Source: Odobenus rosmarus divergens (Eukaryota; Chordata; Mammalia; Carnivora; Odobenidae). From it: DNA of 64,000 bases. The notes under the pieces are model-generated. The model was given only the letters and a program-made list of their open reading frames with translations, had not been told where the DNA came from and made no database searches. Both the position numbers and the translations under genes were made by a program. The DNA lies in NCBI RefSeq assembly GCF_000321225.1, contig NW_004451414.1:233932-297931 (forward strand), in the 5' to 3' direction. Numbering within the stretch: position 1 is the stretch's first letter; every line of letters begins with the position of its first letter. Of this stretch, positions 1 to 11,244 are shown piece after piece.

Positions 1-63
1 GAACACTACATCAAAAACTAATGATGTAATGTGTGGTGATTAACATAACAATAAAAAAATTTA
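1..63 (+). mobile_element. L1 3' terminus (carnivore type), cut by window start
   Basis: The last ~60 bases of a carnivore L1 3' UTR: CATCAAAAACTAATGATGTA followed by a TAACATAACAATAAAA-type end and a short A-rich tail. The same end occurs at about 10.06, 26.63, 33.5, 36.45, 43.56 and 55.68 kb in this window. The rest of the element lies upstream of the window. Confidence 0.9.
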
Positions 64-575
64 AAAGTGTCTGCTCATCAAAAGAGCATTAAAAAAAAAA
101 ACCGAGTAGGTAAGGCTCAGACTGGGAGAACATAGTCTCAAAACAGTCTTTCTGGGAAGGAATTTACTTTCAGGAAATACAAGTAACTCCTACAATTCAA
201 TAACCAAAGACCATTTGTCAAAGTGAGGAAAACTTGAACAGATACTTCACAATGAAAGAGAAACTGTCGACAAGGCCCTAAAAAAAAGCACTTGAAATCC
301 TTAGCCCTCAGTAAAATGCAAATCATAAGGAGACAGCAGTAGGCCCTCAAAAGACGGCAGAAAGATGGACAAGACTGCATGTCAGGGAGACCGCGGCAGC
401 CAGAACGCGTGCACGCCCCCTACTGCCGGTGGAGATGCGACATTGTACAGCCGCTTGGGAAAACAGCTTAGCGGTCGCTTAGGAAGTTACACAACGACCA
501 CCGCTATTCTCCTAGGCGAATAAAAACCCGTGTCCATGAAAAGACCGGTTCAGAACCGTAAACCCCCGTGGGTGT
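64..575 (+). mobile_element. Ancient L1 ORF2 C-terminal fragment, GC-shifted
   Basis: Aligns by eye to the ORF2 end of the L1s at 9.2-9.6 kb and 35.6-36.0 kb. Landmarks in order are a degraded 'ACTGGGAGAA' block (about 121), TAGCCCTCAGTAAAATGCAA (about 302), ACGGCAGAAAGATGGACA (about 354) and TGTACAGCCGCTTGGGAAAA (about 445). From about 385 many differences from the younger L1s are A/T to G/C and create CpG pairs. It is interrupted at about 576 and resumes at 955. It is non-coding now. An L1M-type age class is an inference. Confidence 0.75.
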
Positions 576-935
576 GCAAACTGGGCCGCGAACACGGAGG
601 GCAAGGAGCCAGGGCAGAAAGAGGCGGCCTGAGGGACACAGGAAGGCGTTAGTTCGAACAGGCAAGGAAACTTACGCGTGAGGCTTGTCCTCGCAACGAA
701 ACGGGATCTCTGTACCGCCCGCCAGAATCTTAAAAGTTTATAGACCTGCCTTGCCCGGACTCGGCCAAAAATTCCGTCCAGCTCCTTGCTCTCAAGGCTG
801 TGTCCTCGAACAAAGGGCTCTCACCGTGGTGAGGGTGGGCCGATCACACATTCCAAAATCAGGGGAGGGGCTGAAAAGCCTCCAAAGGCCTGGCTCTAGC
901 TCAGGTCAAGTGGAGGGGACGACCGCTCAATGACC
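385..935. other. CpG-rich segment (CpG-island-like)
   Basis: By hand count about 20 CpG dinucleotides lie in the roughly 210 bases after 391 and about 18 in the next 330. Neighbouring DNA is AT-rich and CpG-poor. The first part is ancient L1 sequence, which normally loses CpG with age. The segment could be an unmethylated island, an orphan promoter or a gene-conversion hotspot. No TATA box, exon or long ORF supports a promoter call. Confidence 0.6.
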
Positions 936-954
936 TCTTCCAACAGCACAGACA
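576..954. other. Unassigned GC-rich insertion inside ancient L1
   Basis: About 380 bases that do not match L1 and separate the ORF2 part (64-575) from the 3' UTR part (955-1395) of one old L1. It has moderate CpG content and an 82-codon open frame (685-933) with no recognisable domain. I see no clear target duplication. It could be an old LTR or a locally diverged stretch, and I cannot name a family. Confidence 0.4.
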
Positions 955-1395
955 CACAAATTGTGGTTTTTTCATAAAAGGGACCTGATTCACCAATAGA
1001 AAGTGTATTACTGATGCATGTAACATGCATGAATTACACAGGTGTTGTTGCTGAGCAAAAGAAAGCTAGACCCTAAAGAGCACACAAATTTTAGGAATCT
1101 ATTTATATGAAGCTCTAGAACAAGCAAGACTAATCTACAGTGGAAAAAAAAAAATCAGAAAAGGGGTCCCTCTTGGAGCAGGGGTCACTGACAAGGAATT
1201 TTCTGGAATGACAGAAAAGTTCTGTTTCTTGATGGGGCTAGTTATGTATTTGGAAAAACTCAAGAGTTGTACATGCAGGATTTGTACATTTCACTGTCCA
1301 TAGATTTCAAAGAAAAAACTAGGAGCAGAAATACTGCAAGTAAAACACAACTTCATAGAAAATAAACATGCCCCAGACATCAAAAAAAAAAAAAA
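955..1395 (+). mobile_element. Ancient L1 3' UTR with A-tail
   Basis: Continues the L1 of 64-575. It shows a degraded 'acaaaTTGTGG' block, TATTTATATGAAGCTCTAGA (about 1101), a GGGGTCACTGAC block, TTCTGGAATGACAGAAAAG and TTGTACATTTCACTG, in the order expected of an old L1 3' UTR. It ends in a run of 15 A at 1381-1395. Confidence 0.7.
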
Positions 1396-3190
1396 AATCA
1401 ACGTAATAATTTTCATTCTATGATCAATGTATTATAATCACTGCCTTAGCTAATTCATACAATACAAGAGCAAATTTCTAATTTGGTTCTCGGTAACGCT
1501 GAGCAACCCTAAGGTAGCGTATCAAGAAGATGCAATATGATGGCTTTGTCCCGAGTCAAAGAGATGGAAGTAAGCTGATAAAATTTTCTCAAATTTAGTT
1601 TGTTCTCTGATACATTTTTAAAAACATATGTACTTGCTTTTAACAGCTTGCTGGAATGTGCTAATGAGTATCACAATAAAGCCAGACTCCAACAAATATT
1701 AATGGGAATATTTAGAAGTGTGTGATTTCTTAAGTCTAGGTAATCGCAGTTTGCTGGAGATTTTTGTATAATAAAGAGACCTATCTGCATATTACAACTA
1801 AGAGAATCCTATTTTATACTTACAAAGGTGCTAATTGCTACACTAGAGTTAAACATAGTAACATTCCCTGGTGTTAACAAAGGGCATGGGAACATCCAAG
1901 GTGTCCCACCAGGAGGACAAGTTTGAGATCCACAGTCACTGACAGGAAGTTTTAAAGCACGTTCATTGATTTTTATAGAGGAGAGAATCTTGAAAATGTT
2001 GGCGCTTAGTTGAGCCTTAAGGGTGAAACTCCAAAAGCTAAGAGAAGACTAGGGAAATTCTAGCAGAGACTATGTAGCATTGAGATGAGGTTGACATTAG
2101 CTCAAACCCTGGCACTGGTACTCTGCTCTATGATCTTGAGCATATTTATAAAAATAAAAGTCTCCATGTTCTCCATTCATAAAACCAAAAATACTTATTT
2201 TTCAGGGTTATAAGGAGAGAAGATGTAGATAATGCCTGGCACAAAAGTGATTGAAATCAGTAGTTATATTAAATAAGCAAATCATTGAGGGATTCTTTGA
2301 AGTGACCAATTTGCTTTTTTCAAAGAGATTCTTCTGGAAATAAGGAGATAAGACTACTTAGCTTCATATACATGATGAGAGGAGTAATTTAGAAAAAAAC
2401 TTGGAAATTAGGGTAAGGAATCAAATTTAGTTAAATGCCTAAAGACAAGTTTAAATATTATTTATGACAAAGGGCTCCATGCCATTTTGGAGAAACATGT
2501 ATCTTTGTTTATGTGTATGAGAATACATATATAAGTATGTATATAGTGTTGGAATAAATTCTAGATTTTTACAGATGTGTAGTCACTGTGCTAAGATACT
2601 GAAGGAAACAATTTATTCCAATTTTATCTTGCTAATTCGCCAAGAAAAATGACTATTTGTCCAACCTGGTACTTCCCAAGAGAGATCTAACTTGGCTGAA
2701 ATTTTTAAAATTCGTTTTATTATTCTTTTGATTGTACGTTCCTGGACTTCAGTGTTAAAGGTGTTTGCTCACAAACGCATCATAACATGAGAAAAATCCA
2801 GAGACCGTAACCTAATAGGTTTTCACACATTTACCTATTATCTCAAGAAATAGCATCTGCTTCAATTATGCTAATTGAAGTCATTCTGTAACTCATAAGG
2901 GAGTCTGGTATACTATTTTCTGCATATTGAAAATAAAAACATAGAAAATTATGCTAATTTCAAACAAATTTACACCCAAGGTTTCTCAATTATGAAAAAG
3001 AACAGCTAGCTAGCTGGCTTAATGATACGGGCAATATCTTTCTTGCTTTTTTTCTAACAATCTCAGTCTAGGAAAATGATGGGAAGACTGCCTAGACAAT
3101 AGCCATTAGGTTATTTTTATGCACAATACATCTTGATAATTAATAGCTAATTTTACCATTTCTATTAATAGGATGACCTACTTCTACATG
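1396..3190. other. AT-rich DNA, no recognised feature
   Basis: I see no open frame of note, RNA gene or clear repeat. There is a short alternating AT/GT stretch near 2510-2545 and a GCTAGCTAGCTGGCT palindrome-like block at about 3005. Ancient, highly diverged repeats cannot be excluded by eye. Confidence 0.5.
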
Positions 3191-3275
3191 ACCAAACTAC
3201 TTCTTGCCCTGGTTCTACAGGTTTCCAGTGGTCTTCCAATTTGCTATTTCCTTCTTCATCTTTTTCCTAGACATC

Positions 3276-3570
3276 TAGTCAATTCAACAGCTCGAAGACA
3301 TTCTCCTTTGCCTTAGGAAATAGGTCAGAAATGTTTCCACGCACCAGCCCTTTCTCAATGTTATAGTTAATATACATGTGGGTCTTTTGAGCCACACCAA
3401 ACATAAATTCTACAACCATGGATGCCAGCACAGATTTCACATTCCTTGTGCTGACACTAATGGCCATTGGGAATAGCAGGAAAACATATGCCTACATGAG
3501 TTTTTGCTTTAAAGGAAGAGCGTTCTGCATTTCATGCAGCAGGGCTTTCAGACACTTTGAGTTTAAGTGA
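3276..3570 (-). pseudogene. Possible decayed coding fragment, family not recognised
   Basis: The minus strand is open from a TGA near 3573 down to a TGA at 3276-3278, broken only by one in-frame TAG at 3492-3494. The lower part alone gives 62 codons starting at a Met at 3467. The composition is protein-like, with hydrophobic AYVFLLFPMA followed by a mixed polar segment ending FPKAKENVFELLN. No splice sites or A-tail are obvious. It may be part of a processed pseudogene or chance. I do not recognise the parent protein. Confidence 0.25.
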
Positions 3571-3590
3571 GTTCAATTATTGAGTCCTAG

Positions 3591-3995
3591 CTCTAGGGAG
3601 ATCCCTGGCCCCAACAATGGGTTTTCTCAGGCTGCCTTACACCCCAACCCCCAGTAGTCTCCTTGCTCAAAATTACATGAGAATTGTGTTGTTGTATAAA
3701 ATCACTAACAGGCTTGAGCAAAACAAATTCAAGAAGCATTCCTGGGATGAAGAAAGTCAGCCTTAAAGAACTGGATGGGTTCCTCACTGCCTCAGGTTCA
3801 AATTGCAGTACAGGAGGTTCTCGCATTTTAGTACCTGTCTACCTCTGCAATGTCAACTCAGGATTCCTGTTTTCTCACACTGAATTCCAGCGAAGCTGAA
3901 CATCTTTGGCTTCTTTTAAAGTATAATGCCCTCTCCTGCTTCTGAATTTGTTACACTATTTTCTGACAGCCTACAACATACACCTTCCCCCCACT
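3591..3995. other. No recognised feature
   Basis: Anonymous sequence with two overlapping opposite-strand open frames of 71 and 77 codons that show no recognisable motif. They look like chance. Confidence 0.45.
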
Positions 3996-4135
3996 TTACC
4001 GAATTCATGCCTGTCCCTCAAGACCTCAGCTTAGTTATATTTTTTCAAACAATCCTTCCCTGATGCTCCCAGATTCTCCTTAAATGACATTCTTAGGCAC
4101 TGCCTTAGCACCCTCCCATCCTTTAAGAATAAATG
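3996..4135 (+). mobile_element. L2 fragment
   Basis: Contains the conserved L2 3'-region order: TGTCCCTCAAGACCTCAGCT, then AATCCTTCCCTGATGCTCCC, then a TAGCACCCT block. This resembles the 'CTCAGCTCA..CCTTCCCTGA..CAGCACC' signature of L2 3' ends. Confidence 0.6.
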
Positions 4136-4254
4136 AGGCTTCAGGATGGGAAAATGAGAACACAAAATATTGCCTGTCTACAGTAAAAATGAAATAGAAA
4201 TCTTATCCCCCATGGGCCGAATTCATTCTGAAGAAGTTGGGTCTGGCCTACAGA

Positions 4255-4322
4255 GTTTAAAAACTGGGCGATGTAACACTGTGTGTCAACTATACTCAAT
4301 TTAATAAAAAGAAGTTTTAAGA
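4255..4322 (+). mobile_element. Old L1 3' end fragment
   Basis: ACACTGTGTGTCAACTATAC followed by TCAATTTAATAAAAA matches the terminal block found in several old L1 3' UTRs. The preceding 120 bases are not assigned. Confidence 0.45.
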
Positions 4323-5440
4323 AATGAGTGATAATCAAGATTTCTGGTTTCTCTTTAAAAGAGATCAGAATATCTATCAACACTATTTCTATGTTTCAAC
4401 ATGCCAAAAATTAACTAGGGCTGGGAAGCATATGCCCTTAAAGAGGGTAAAATGTGCTCGACATCACCACAATCCCCTCCACTCACTAGCCACCCCGTGG
4501 CACACTTGCCTTCTTTTGACTGCTGGACTCCTGTGAGAGCGTGAACTTGCAACTCTGAAGAGACGGAGGTTGAGCCTGCAAAGATTATGTCCATGTTTAT
4601 ATTGGTAATGGGAGACCAAAGGGGAGACAGAGAAAACCAATTGTGTTGGGAGATTCAAAAATTAGGAGGAAGAATGTGGGGAGAGATACATCTCCAACTT
4701 TTTTGCTTCAGTAACTGCAGTTCAGCCAGTTTGCATGTGGCTTTTGCACCATCTGCCAGGAAATTATAGCAGGACAGTTAATATCATGCATTCAGTTAAA
4801 ACTCTACATATCTAGATAACCTAGTACCGGTATACAGGTAGCTACTGGACCACAGTGTGCTAGAGCCAAGTTCCTAGGGCAAAAGCCACCATTCAAGGAT
4901 TTCCTTCAGATGGTACATTTTGATGCCCCACACGGCCCTGGCCAGCAAAATGGGTAGCTCATTTATTCTCAGGCAACGAGGGGAGGTGGGGGAGAACCAT
5001 GAGCCCAGTGAGGAAATCCAACAGGAGTCAATGAGAAAGCAATTTCTGTACTTCATCATAGACTTCTGTTCCTTTCAAAAGCTAGGGTGTTCTTTAGGGT
5101 ATGATCTCATCTCTGGAGACTAATGAAAATATATTATTTCTAGGAGATGCAAATTTTACTTCAGTGTTATGGGAAAATAGGGACACTTTAGACCATAAAA
5201 TGTGCATTTTATGCTTTAGGGAGAAAGACTTTTAAACATGCCCTGTCATCCAAAAAATAAAGAGCTTCATAAAACTGCCCTCGAGAAGATGAAAAGGTTG
5301 TAACTGTAAGAACAAAATCTTCTGAGACACTAAATGGGCTGCAAAATGCAATTACTGACCATAATATTATGTTCTTCCTGATACTTAGAGACTTTCTAGA
5401 ATATCACTTCCTATACAGGTGAACAAAGGTGTTACCACAT
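4323..5440. other. No recognised feature
   Basis: Anonymous, moderately AT-rich sequence. Short open frames (60-70 codons) on both strands have no motifs and no coding context. Confidence 0.5.
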
Positions 5441-5879
5441 TGTATTGGTTGCCTATTGCTGTAAGAAACTTCATGGCTTGAAATAAAGTAAGATTATCTT
5501 GCATCTCTGGAAGTCAGAAGTCCTAAAATCAGATGTTTGCAGCGCTGCTTTCCTTTTGGATGCTCTGAGGGAAAATCCATTCCCTTCCTTTTCCCAGCTC
5601 CTAGAGGAGAATGCCTTAGTTCATCATGAACCCCTGCCTCCATGTGCAAAGCCCATAATACAGCATCATCCAATCTCTTTAGGACTTATATACTCTTGCC
5701 TACCTCTTATGGACCCTTGTCATTACATTGGTTCACCCAATAACCCAAAATATTTTCCCTATCTCAAAGTTCTTAATCTCATTCCAAAGTCCCTTTGGCC
5801 ACATAAATTAACATTCATAGGTTCTGGGGATTAGGATGTGGACATATTTGGGGAGTGCTTTTCATAATTCTGCCTACAA
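5441..5879 (-). mobile_element. MaLR (MLT1-type) LTR, minus strand
   Basis: Read on + it starts TGTATTGGTTGCCTATTGCT, passes a 'CTGGAAGTCAGAAGTC' block, a 'TCTTAATC..CATTCC' block and GGGGATTAGGATGTGGACAT, and ends 'TTCTGCCTACA'. This is the reverse complement of an MLT1-type solo LTR. The 111-codon open frame inside it has no coding support. No internal retroviral sequence accompanies it. Confidence 0.7.
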
Positions 5880-6368
5880 GACATATTGGAGTTGTGAGCT
5901 ACAAACCATGAGAGTAGGGAGGGTAGCAGGAATAAGGAGGGTAATGGGAATAAAAAAGTGCATTTAGGAAGCTCATGGCGTTTCAGACAAAACTCACTCA
6001 CATAAGAAGGAACATTCTATTTGCTATAATTTCCTATCTTCAATCTACTAACATGTGTTTGAAATAATTGTTCTTAGAAACTTTTTATTTGAACCTTGTA
6101 GACCTGAGATTTTCTTTTTAAAAAGAATGGATAAACATTTAGTGAGCATTGTACTAAGCTCTTTGACCAGCATACACTCATTAAATTTTTATTTTGAATA
6201 TAACATGGAGCTGTTGTCAAAGAAAAGACAGGGACAGTGTTTAGTATGCTATGTGGTTAAATGAAAACATGACCCTGTAATCCCTGATGAGAGACCAAGA
6301 CCTTCAGTTATAATTAAGGTAGGAGGGGTGTGTGTGAAAACATGTGGGGGGGGAGGGGAGGAGAGGAA
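5880..6368. other. No recognised feature; short G-run
   Basis: Anonymous DNA. A G-rich run (GGGGGGGGAGGGGAGG) lies at about 6346-6361. Confidence 0.5.
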
Positions 6369-6541
6369 AACAACAGCAGTAACATTTACTAAGTGTTTAC
6401 TATGTTCTCTATAGAGTGATTCCTACATTTACCCTTATTTGACAGACAAGCAAATGGAGATACAGGAAAGTAACCTATTCCAAGCTTCAAGTCTAGGAAG
6501 TGAGGGCTGAGGTTTGAAACCAAGTGTTCTCCATTCAGAGC
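6369..6541 (-). mobile_element. MIR SINE, minus strand
   Basis: On + it reads ACATTTACTAAGTGTTTACT, a degraded 'CCCTTATTTGACAGACAAG' core, 'AAATGGAGATACAGG' and 'GTTTGAAACCAAGTG', the inverted order of the MIR consensus (tRNA-related end at the right). Confidence 0.7.
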
Positions 6542-6903
6542 GAGAAGTTAGAAAAGCCTAGACATTTTTCTTACCTGTTTTAGGGTGATCATTTCAGGGC
6601 AGAACTAGAGAATGGTAGAATATATAGTGAGGATTCCTTTATGCAGATCAAGAAACACGGTTTGTACTAGTGCTCTCCAGAAACCCCAAAAAGAAACACG
6701 TGGATTCTAGAAGCTGTTTCAATTTGCAATTGATTATGCACAGATTTACAAAAGAAGATACTGACACAGGAGGAGGAAGGAGAGCACTTTCACATATTCA
6801 CACACACATACATTTTTTTTTTAAAAAAAAGAAAAAGGTAAAAACTCTTTTCTGAGAAAAAAAAATTCATCTAAGGAATGCTTTTCACTAAAACATTTGT
6901 TTT
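6542..6903. other. No recognised feature
   Basis: Anonymous sequence with a T8/A8 junction near 6808-6830. Confidence 0.45.
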
Positions 6904-7081
6904 GGCATGCCTGGGTGGCTCAGTCTTAAGCATCCAACTCCTGATTTCAGCTCAGGTCATGAGCTCACGGGTTTTGAGATTGAGCCCCCACATCGGACTC
7001 CAGGCTGACTGTGGAAGCTGCTTAAGATTCTCTCTTCCTCTCAGTAAAAGTAAAAAAAAAAAAAAAAGAAAGAAAAAAAAG
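6904..7081 (+). mobile_element. CAN-SINE (tRNA-Lys derived), plus strand, old copy
   Basis: Head GCCTGGGTGGCTCAGTCTTA with B-box-like and A-box-like blocks, then CAGCTCAGGTCATGAGCTCA, a GAGATTGAGCCCCCACATCG block and CTTAAGATTCTCTCTTCCTC, ending in a long A/G-interrupted A-tail. The large L1 that follows begins directly in this tail. Confidence 0.9.
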
Positions 7082-7083
7082 TA

Positions 7084-10000
7084 AAACCTTAGAGCAGAGA
7101 TCAATGAATTAGAAACCAGAAACACAGTAGATCAGATCAACGAAACTAGAAGTTGGTTCTTTGAAAGAATAAGATCGATAAACCATTGGCCAGACTTACC
7201 CAAAAGAGAAAGAACCCAAATTAATTATGAATGAAAGGGGAGAGATCACGACTAACACCAAGGAAATAGAAACAATTATTAGAAATTATTATCAACAACT
7301 ATATGCCAATAAACTGAGCAATCTGGATGAAATGGAGGCCTTCCTGGAAACCTATAAGCTGCCAAGACTGAAACAGGAAGAAACTGACAACCTGAATAGG
7401 CCAATAACCAGTAACAGGATTGAAGCAGTGATCAAATACCTCCCAAAACACGAGAGTCCAGGGCCTGATGGATTCCCTGGGGAATTCTACCAAACATTCA
7501 AAGAAGAAATAATACCTATTCTACTAAAGCTGTTTCAAAAAATAGAAACAGAAGGAAAACTTCCAAACTCATTCTATGAGGCCAGCATTACCTTAATCCC
7601 CAAACCAGGCAAAGACCCCATCAAAAAGGAGAATTTCAGACCGATATCCCTGATGAATATGGATTCCAAAATCCTCAACAAAATCCTAGCTAATAGGATC
7701 CAACAATACATTAAAAGGATCATCCACCACGACCAAGTGGGATTTATCCCCGGGATGCAAGGGTGGTTCAACATTCGCAAATCAATCAATGTGATAGAAC
7801 ACATTAACAAGAGGAGGGAGAAGAACCATATGGTCCTCTCAATTGATGCAGAAAAAGCATTTGACAAAATACAACATCCTTTCCTGATTAAACTCTTCAG
7901 AGTATAGGGATAGAGGGAACATTCCTCAAGTTCATAAAATCCATCTATGAAAAACCCACAGCGAATATCATCCTCAATGGGGAAAAGCTGAGAGACTTTC
8001 CCTTAAGATCAGGAACACGTCAAGGATGCCCACTGTCACCACTATTGTTCAACACAGTACTAGAAGTCCTAGCAACAGCAATCAGACAACAAAAAAATAA
8101 AATGTATTCAAATTGGCAAAGAAGAAGTCAAACTCTTTTTTTATGTGGAAAACCCAAAAGACTACACCCCCAAATTACTAGAACTCATACAGCAATTCAG
8201 TAACGTGGCAGGATACAAAATCAATGCACAGAAATCAGTTGCTTTCTTATATACTAACAATGCAACATAGAAAGAGAAATTAGAGAAACTATTCCATTTA
8301 CAATAGCACCAAACACCATAAGATACCTCGGAATAAACCTAACCAAAGAGGTAAAGGATCTATACTCTAGGAACTACAGAACACTCATGAAAGAAATTGA
8401 AGAAGACACAAAAAGATGGAAAAATATTCCTTGCTCATGGATCGGAAGAATAAACATTGTTAAAATGTCTATGCTACCCAGAGCAACCTATACCTTCAAT
8501 GCCATCCCGATCAAAATTCCAATGACATTTTTCAAAGTGCTGGAACAAACAACCCTAAAATTTGTATGGAATCAGAAGAGACCCCAAATCGCCCAGGAAA
8601 TGTTGAAAAAGAAAAAGCTGGGAGCATCACATTGCCCGATTTCAAGCTATATTACAAAGCTGTGATCACCAAGACAGCATGGTACTGGCACAAAAACAGA
8701 CATATAGACCAATGGAACAGAATAGAGAACCCAGATATGGACCCTCAACTCTATGGTCAAATAATCTTCGACAAAGCAGGAAAAAACATGCAATGGAAAA
8801 AAGACAGTCTTTTCAATAAATGGTGCTGGGAAAATTGGACAGCCACAGGCAGAAGAATGAAACTCGACCATTCCCTAACACCATTCACAAAGATAAACTC
8901 AAAGTGGATGAAAGACCTCAATGTGAGACAGGAATCCATCAAAATCCTAGAGGAGAACATAGGCAGTAACCTCTTTGACATCGCCCACAGCAACTTTTTT
9001 CAAGATACATCTCCAAAAGCTAATGAAACAAAAGCAAAAATGAACTTTTGGGACTTCATCAAGATAAAAACCTTCTGCACAGCAAAGGAAACAGTCAACA
9101 AAACAAAGAGGCAACCCACAGAATGGGAGAAGATATTTGCAAATGAAACTACAGATAAAGGGCTGGTATCCAAGATCTATAAAGAACTTCTCAAACTCAA
9201 CACCCAAAAAAACAGTCAAGTCAAAAAGTGGGCAGAAGACATGAAAAGACACTTCTCTGAAGAAGACATACAAATGGCTAACAGACACATGAAAAAATGT
9301 TCATCATCATTAGCCATCAGGGAAATTCAAATCAAAACCACATTGAGATACCACCTTATACCAGTTAGAATGGCAAAAATGGACAGGGAAAGAAACAACA
9401 AATGTTAGAGAGGTTGTGGAGAAAGGGGAACCCTCTTACACTGTTGGTGGGAATGCAAGTTGGTACAGCCACTTTGGAAAACAGTGTGGAGGTTCCTCAA
9501 AAAATTAAAAATAGAGCTACCCTATGACCCAGCAATTGCACTCCTGGCTGTTTACCCCAAAGACACAGATGCAGTGAAAAGAAGGGCCATATGCACCCCA
9601 GTGTTCATAGCAGCAATGTCCGCAATAGCCAAACTATGGAAAGAGCCGAGATGCCCTTCACAACAGATGAATGGATAAAGAAGATGTGGTCCATATATGC
9701 AATGGAATATTACTCAGCCACCAGAAAGGATGAATACCCAACTTTTACATCAACATGGATGGGACTGGAGATTATGCTAAGGGAAATAGGTCACACAGAG
9801 AAAGTCAATTATCATATGGTTTCACTTATTTGTGGAACATAAGGAATAGCATGGAGGACATTAGGAGAGGGAAGGGAAAAATGAAGGGGGGTGGGAATTG
9901 GAGGGAGAGATGAACCATGAGAGACTATGGACTTTGAGAAACAAACAGGGTTTTGGCGGGGGGAGAGGGAAATGGGTTAGCCTGGTGATGGGTATTAAGG

Positions 10001-10135
10001 AGGGCACGTACTGCATGGAGCCCTGGGTGGTATACGAGAACAATGGATCATGGATCACCACATCAAAAACTAATGATGTATCGTATGGTGACTAACATAA
10101 CATCATAAAATTAAAAAACAAGCAAACAAAAAAAA
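7084..10135 (+). mobile_element. 5'-truncated L1 (about 3.05 kb)
   Basis: Starts inside ORF2 (AGAGCAGAGATCAATGAATT), runs through the reverse transcriptase and C-terminal regions and the 3' UTR, and ends CATCAAAAACTAATGATGTA plus an A-rich tail interrupted by C and G. It has lost the 5' UTR, ORF1 and the endonuclease part of ORF2, a normal outcome of target-primed reverse transcription. The 5' edge abuts the SINE A-tail, so a target duplication would be A-rich and cannot be delimited. The 3' UTR is the single-module type (after TTTGTGGAACATAAGGAAT) and differs from the double-module L1s at 32.8 and 43.5 kb. Confidence 0.92.
7143..9842 (+). pseudogene. Broken L1 ORF2 (reverse transcriptase to C-terminus)
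   Basis: Three frames carry recognisable ORF2 pieces: 7227-7907 (RT fingers/palm, with [15 protein letters not shown] motif near the end), 8387-8665 and 8566-9408, then a C-terminal part to 9842. Breaks seen: a frame change near 7905; loss of the segment that would hold the FADD catalytic box, where sequence passes straight from GAAGTCAAACTC through a T-run to ATGTGGAAAACCC at about 8126-8150; a TAG at 9406-9408 where the copy at 35.8 kb has TGG; and a further frame change between 9590 and 9680. It cannot encode an active enzyme. Confidence 0.88.
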
Positions 10136-10229
10136 GGTGGTAGAGGTGGGAGGAGGCAAAGATCATGCTTGGAATGCCAAAAAGCCTTTAAGGCAATTTT
10201 ACACATAAACCTCAGAGCTAAGAACATCT

Positions 10230-10423
10230 ATATTTTTAAGAGTGAGAAAGCAGGTGTGCATGCATGCGTTGGGCGGGGGGGGCGGAGGGAGAAGGAAAGC
10301 GAGAATCCCAAGCAGGCTCCATGCCCAGTACAGAGCCTGGCCTTGATCTCATGACCCTGAAATCATGATCAGAGGCAAAAATCAAGAGTCAGACACTTAA
10401 CTGATTCAACCACCCAGGCACCC
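10230..10423 (-). mobile_element. CAN-SINE, minus strand
   Basis: Right end CAACCACCCAGGCACCC is the inverted SINE head. 'CTTGATCTCATGACCCTGAAATCATGATC' shows the usual centre, and AATCCCAAGCAGGCTCCATG the second half. The left tail is short and degraded. Confidence 0.88.
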
Positions 10424-11244
10424 AGAACATTTTTATTCTTAAAGGCACTTACAAAAAGTCATTTTTAAGATGTCAGTTTCCTGTTTGTCAGCTCCTCAGG
10501 TAAGAATGTCAGTGGTGACCATGACAATGATCTTTCGCCGTACCTAGGGCTCCTCTCTCTCGTGGTGCCCCAGAAAGTAGAAAGGAGACAGACGCACTAT
10601 TTTTCTGTAAAGCACTCGGTCAGAATAGCTTTCGTTTGCATTTTTAAGAACTCTAGGAATTACTTATTATAGACTTTCTAAGTTATTCTTGAGGCTTAAA
10701 GACTTTCAGTTCCCTCACATCTTTATGGCAAAGGAATTGCAGAATGATAAAAAGACATCATAAACCTAAGTATATTTGAAATTATATTTCCCTAAGAAAA
10801 ACAATTCCTGAGAGGAGTTTTAACATGGAGATTTTGTCCTTCGGGTATATGCATCCACAGTTAATAAGGATGTAAATCAGCTACAAAGACCATTATTTCT
10901 GTATCCTCAAACCCTGAAAAATGTCCTCATGGAGGCAGACCTGTCTCACTGACAATGAGATGACAAAGGACATGAATAATTCCCATTATTTGCCAGCACC
11001 CCCTTAGCAATCCATGTACACTCGTGTCCTCAGCCTTCTGCGGCCCCCCGCCCCCCGCCACAACGGGGGTAAGAACTGCAGGTCCATCTGCAGTTTGAAA
11101 TGGAGCCCCTTTGCAGCTCCAGGCCCATGTGTCAATGCATCTCTGAGGCTACACCTGACCAGCACCTTCCACCTTTGGGCTCTTTCATCTCCGGAAGAGC
11201 AATCATAAAAGCCCATTTCAGCTGTTAAGATAACATACTTGCCT
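10424..11244. other. No recognised feature
   Basis: Anonymous sequence. A C/G-rich patch (CGGCCCCCCGCCCCCCGCCA) lies at about 11041. Two overlapping open frames of 64 and 70 codons around it have no recognisable motif. Confidence 0.45.

Noticed and set aside
385..935. Gene promoter at the CpG-rich segment
   Set aside because: No TATA/initiator, exon or spliced ORF follows. Half of it is recognisable L1, so a promoter call is not supported from sequence alone.
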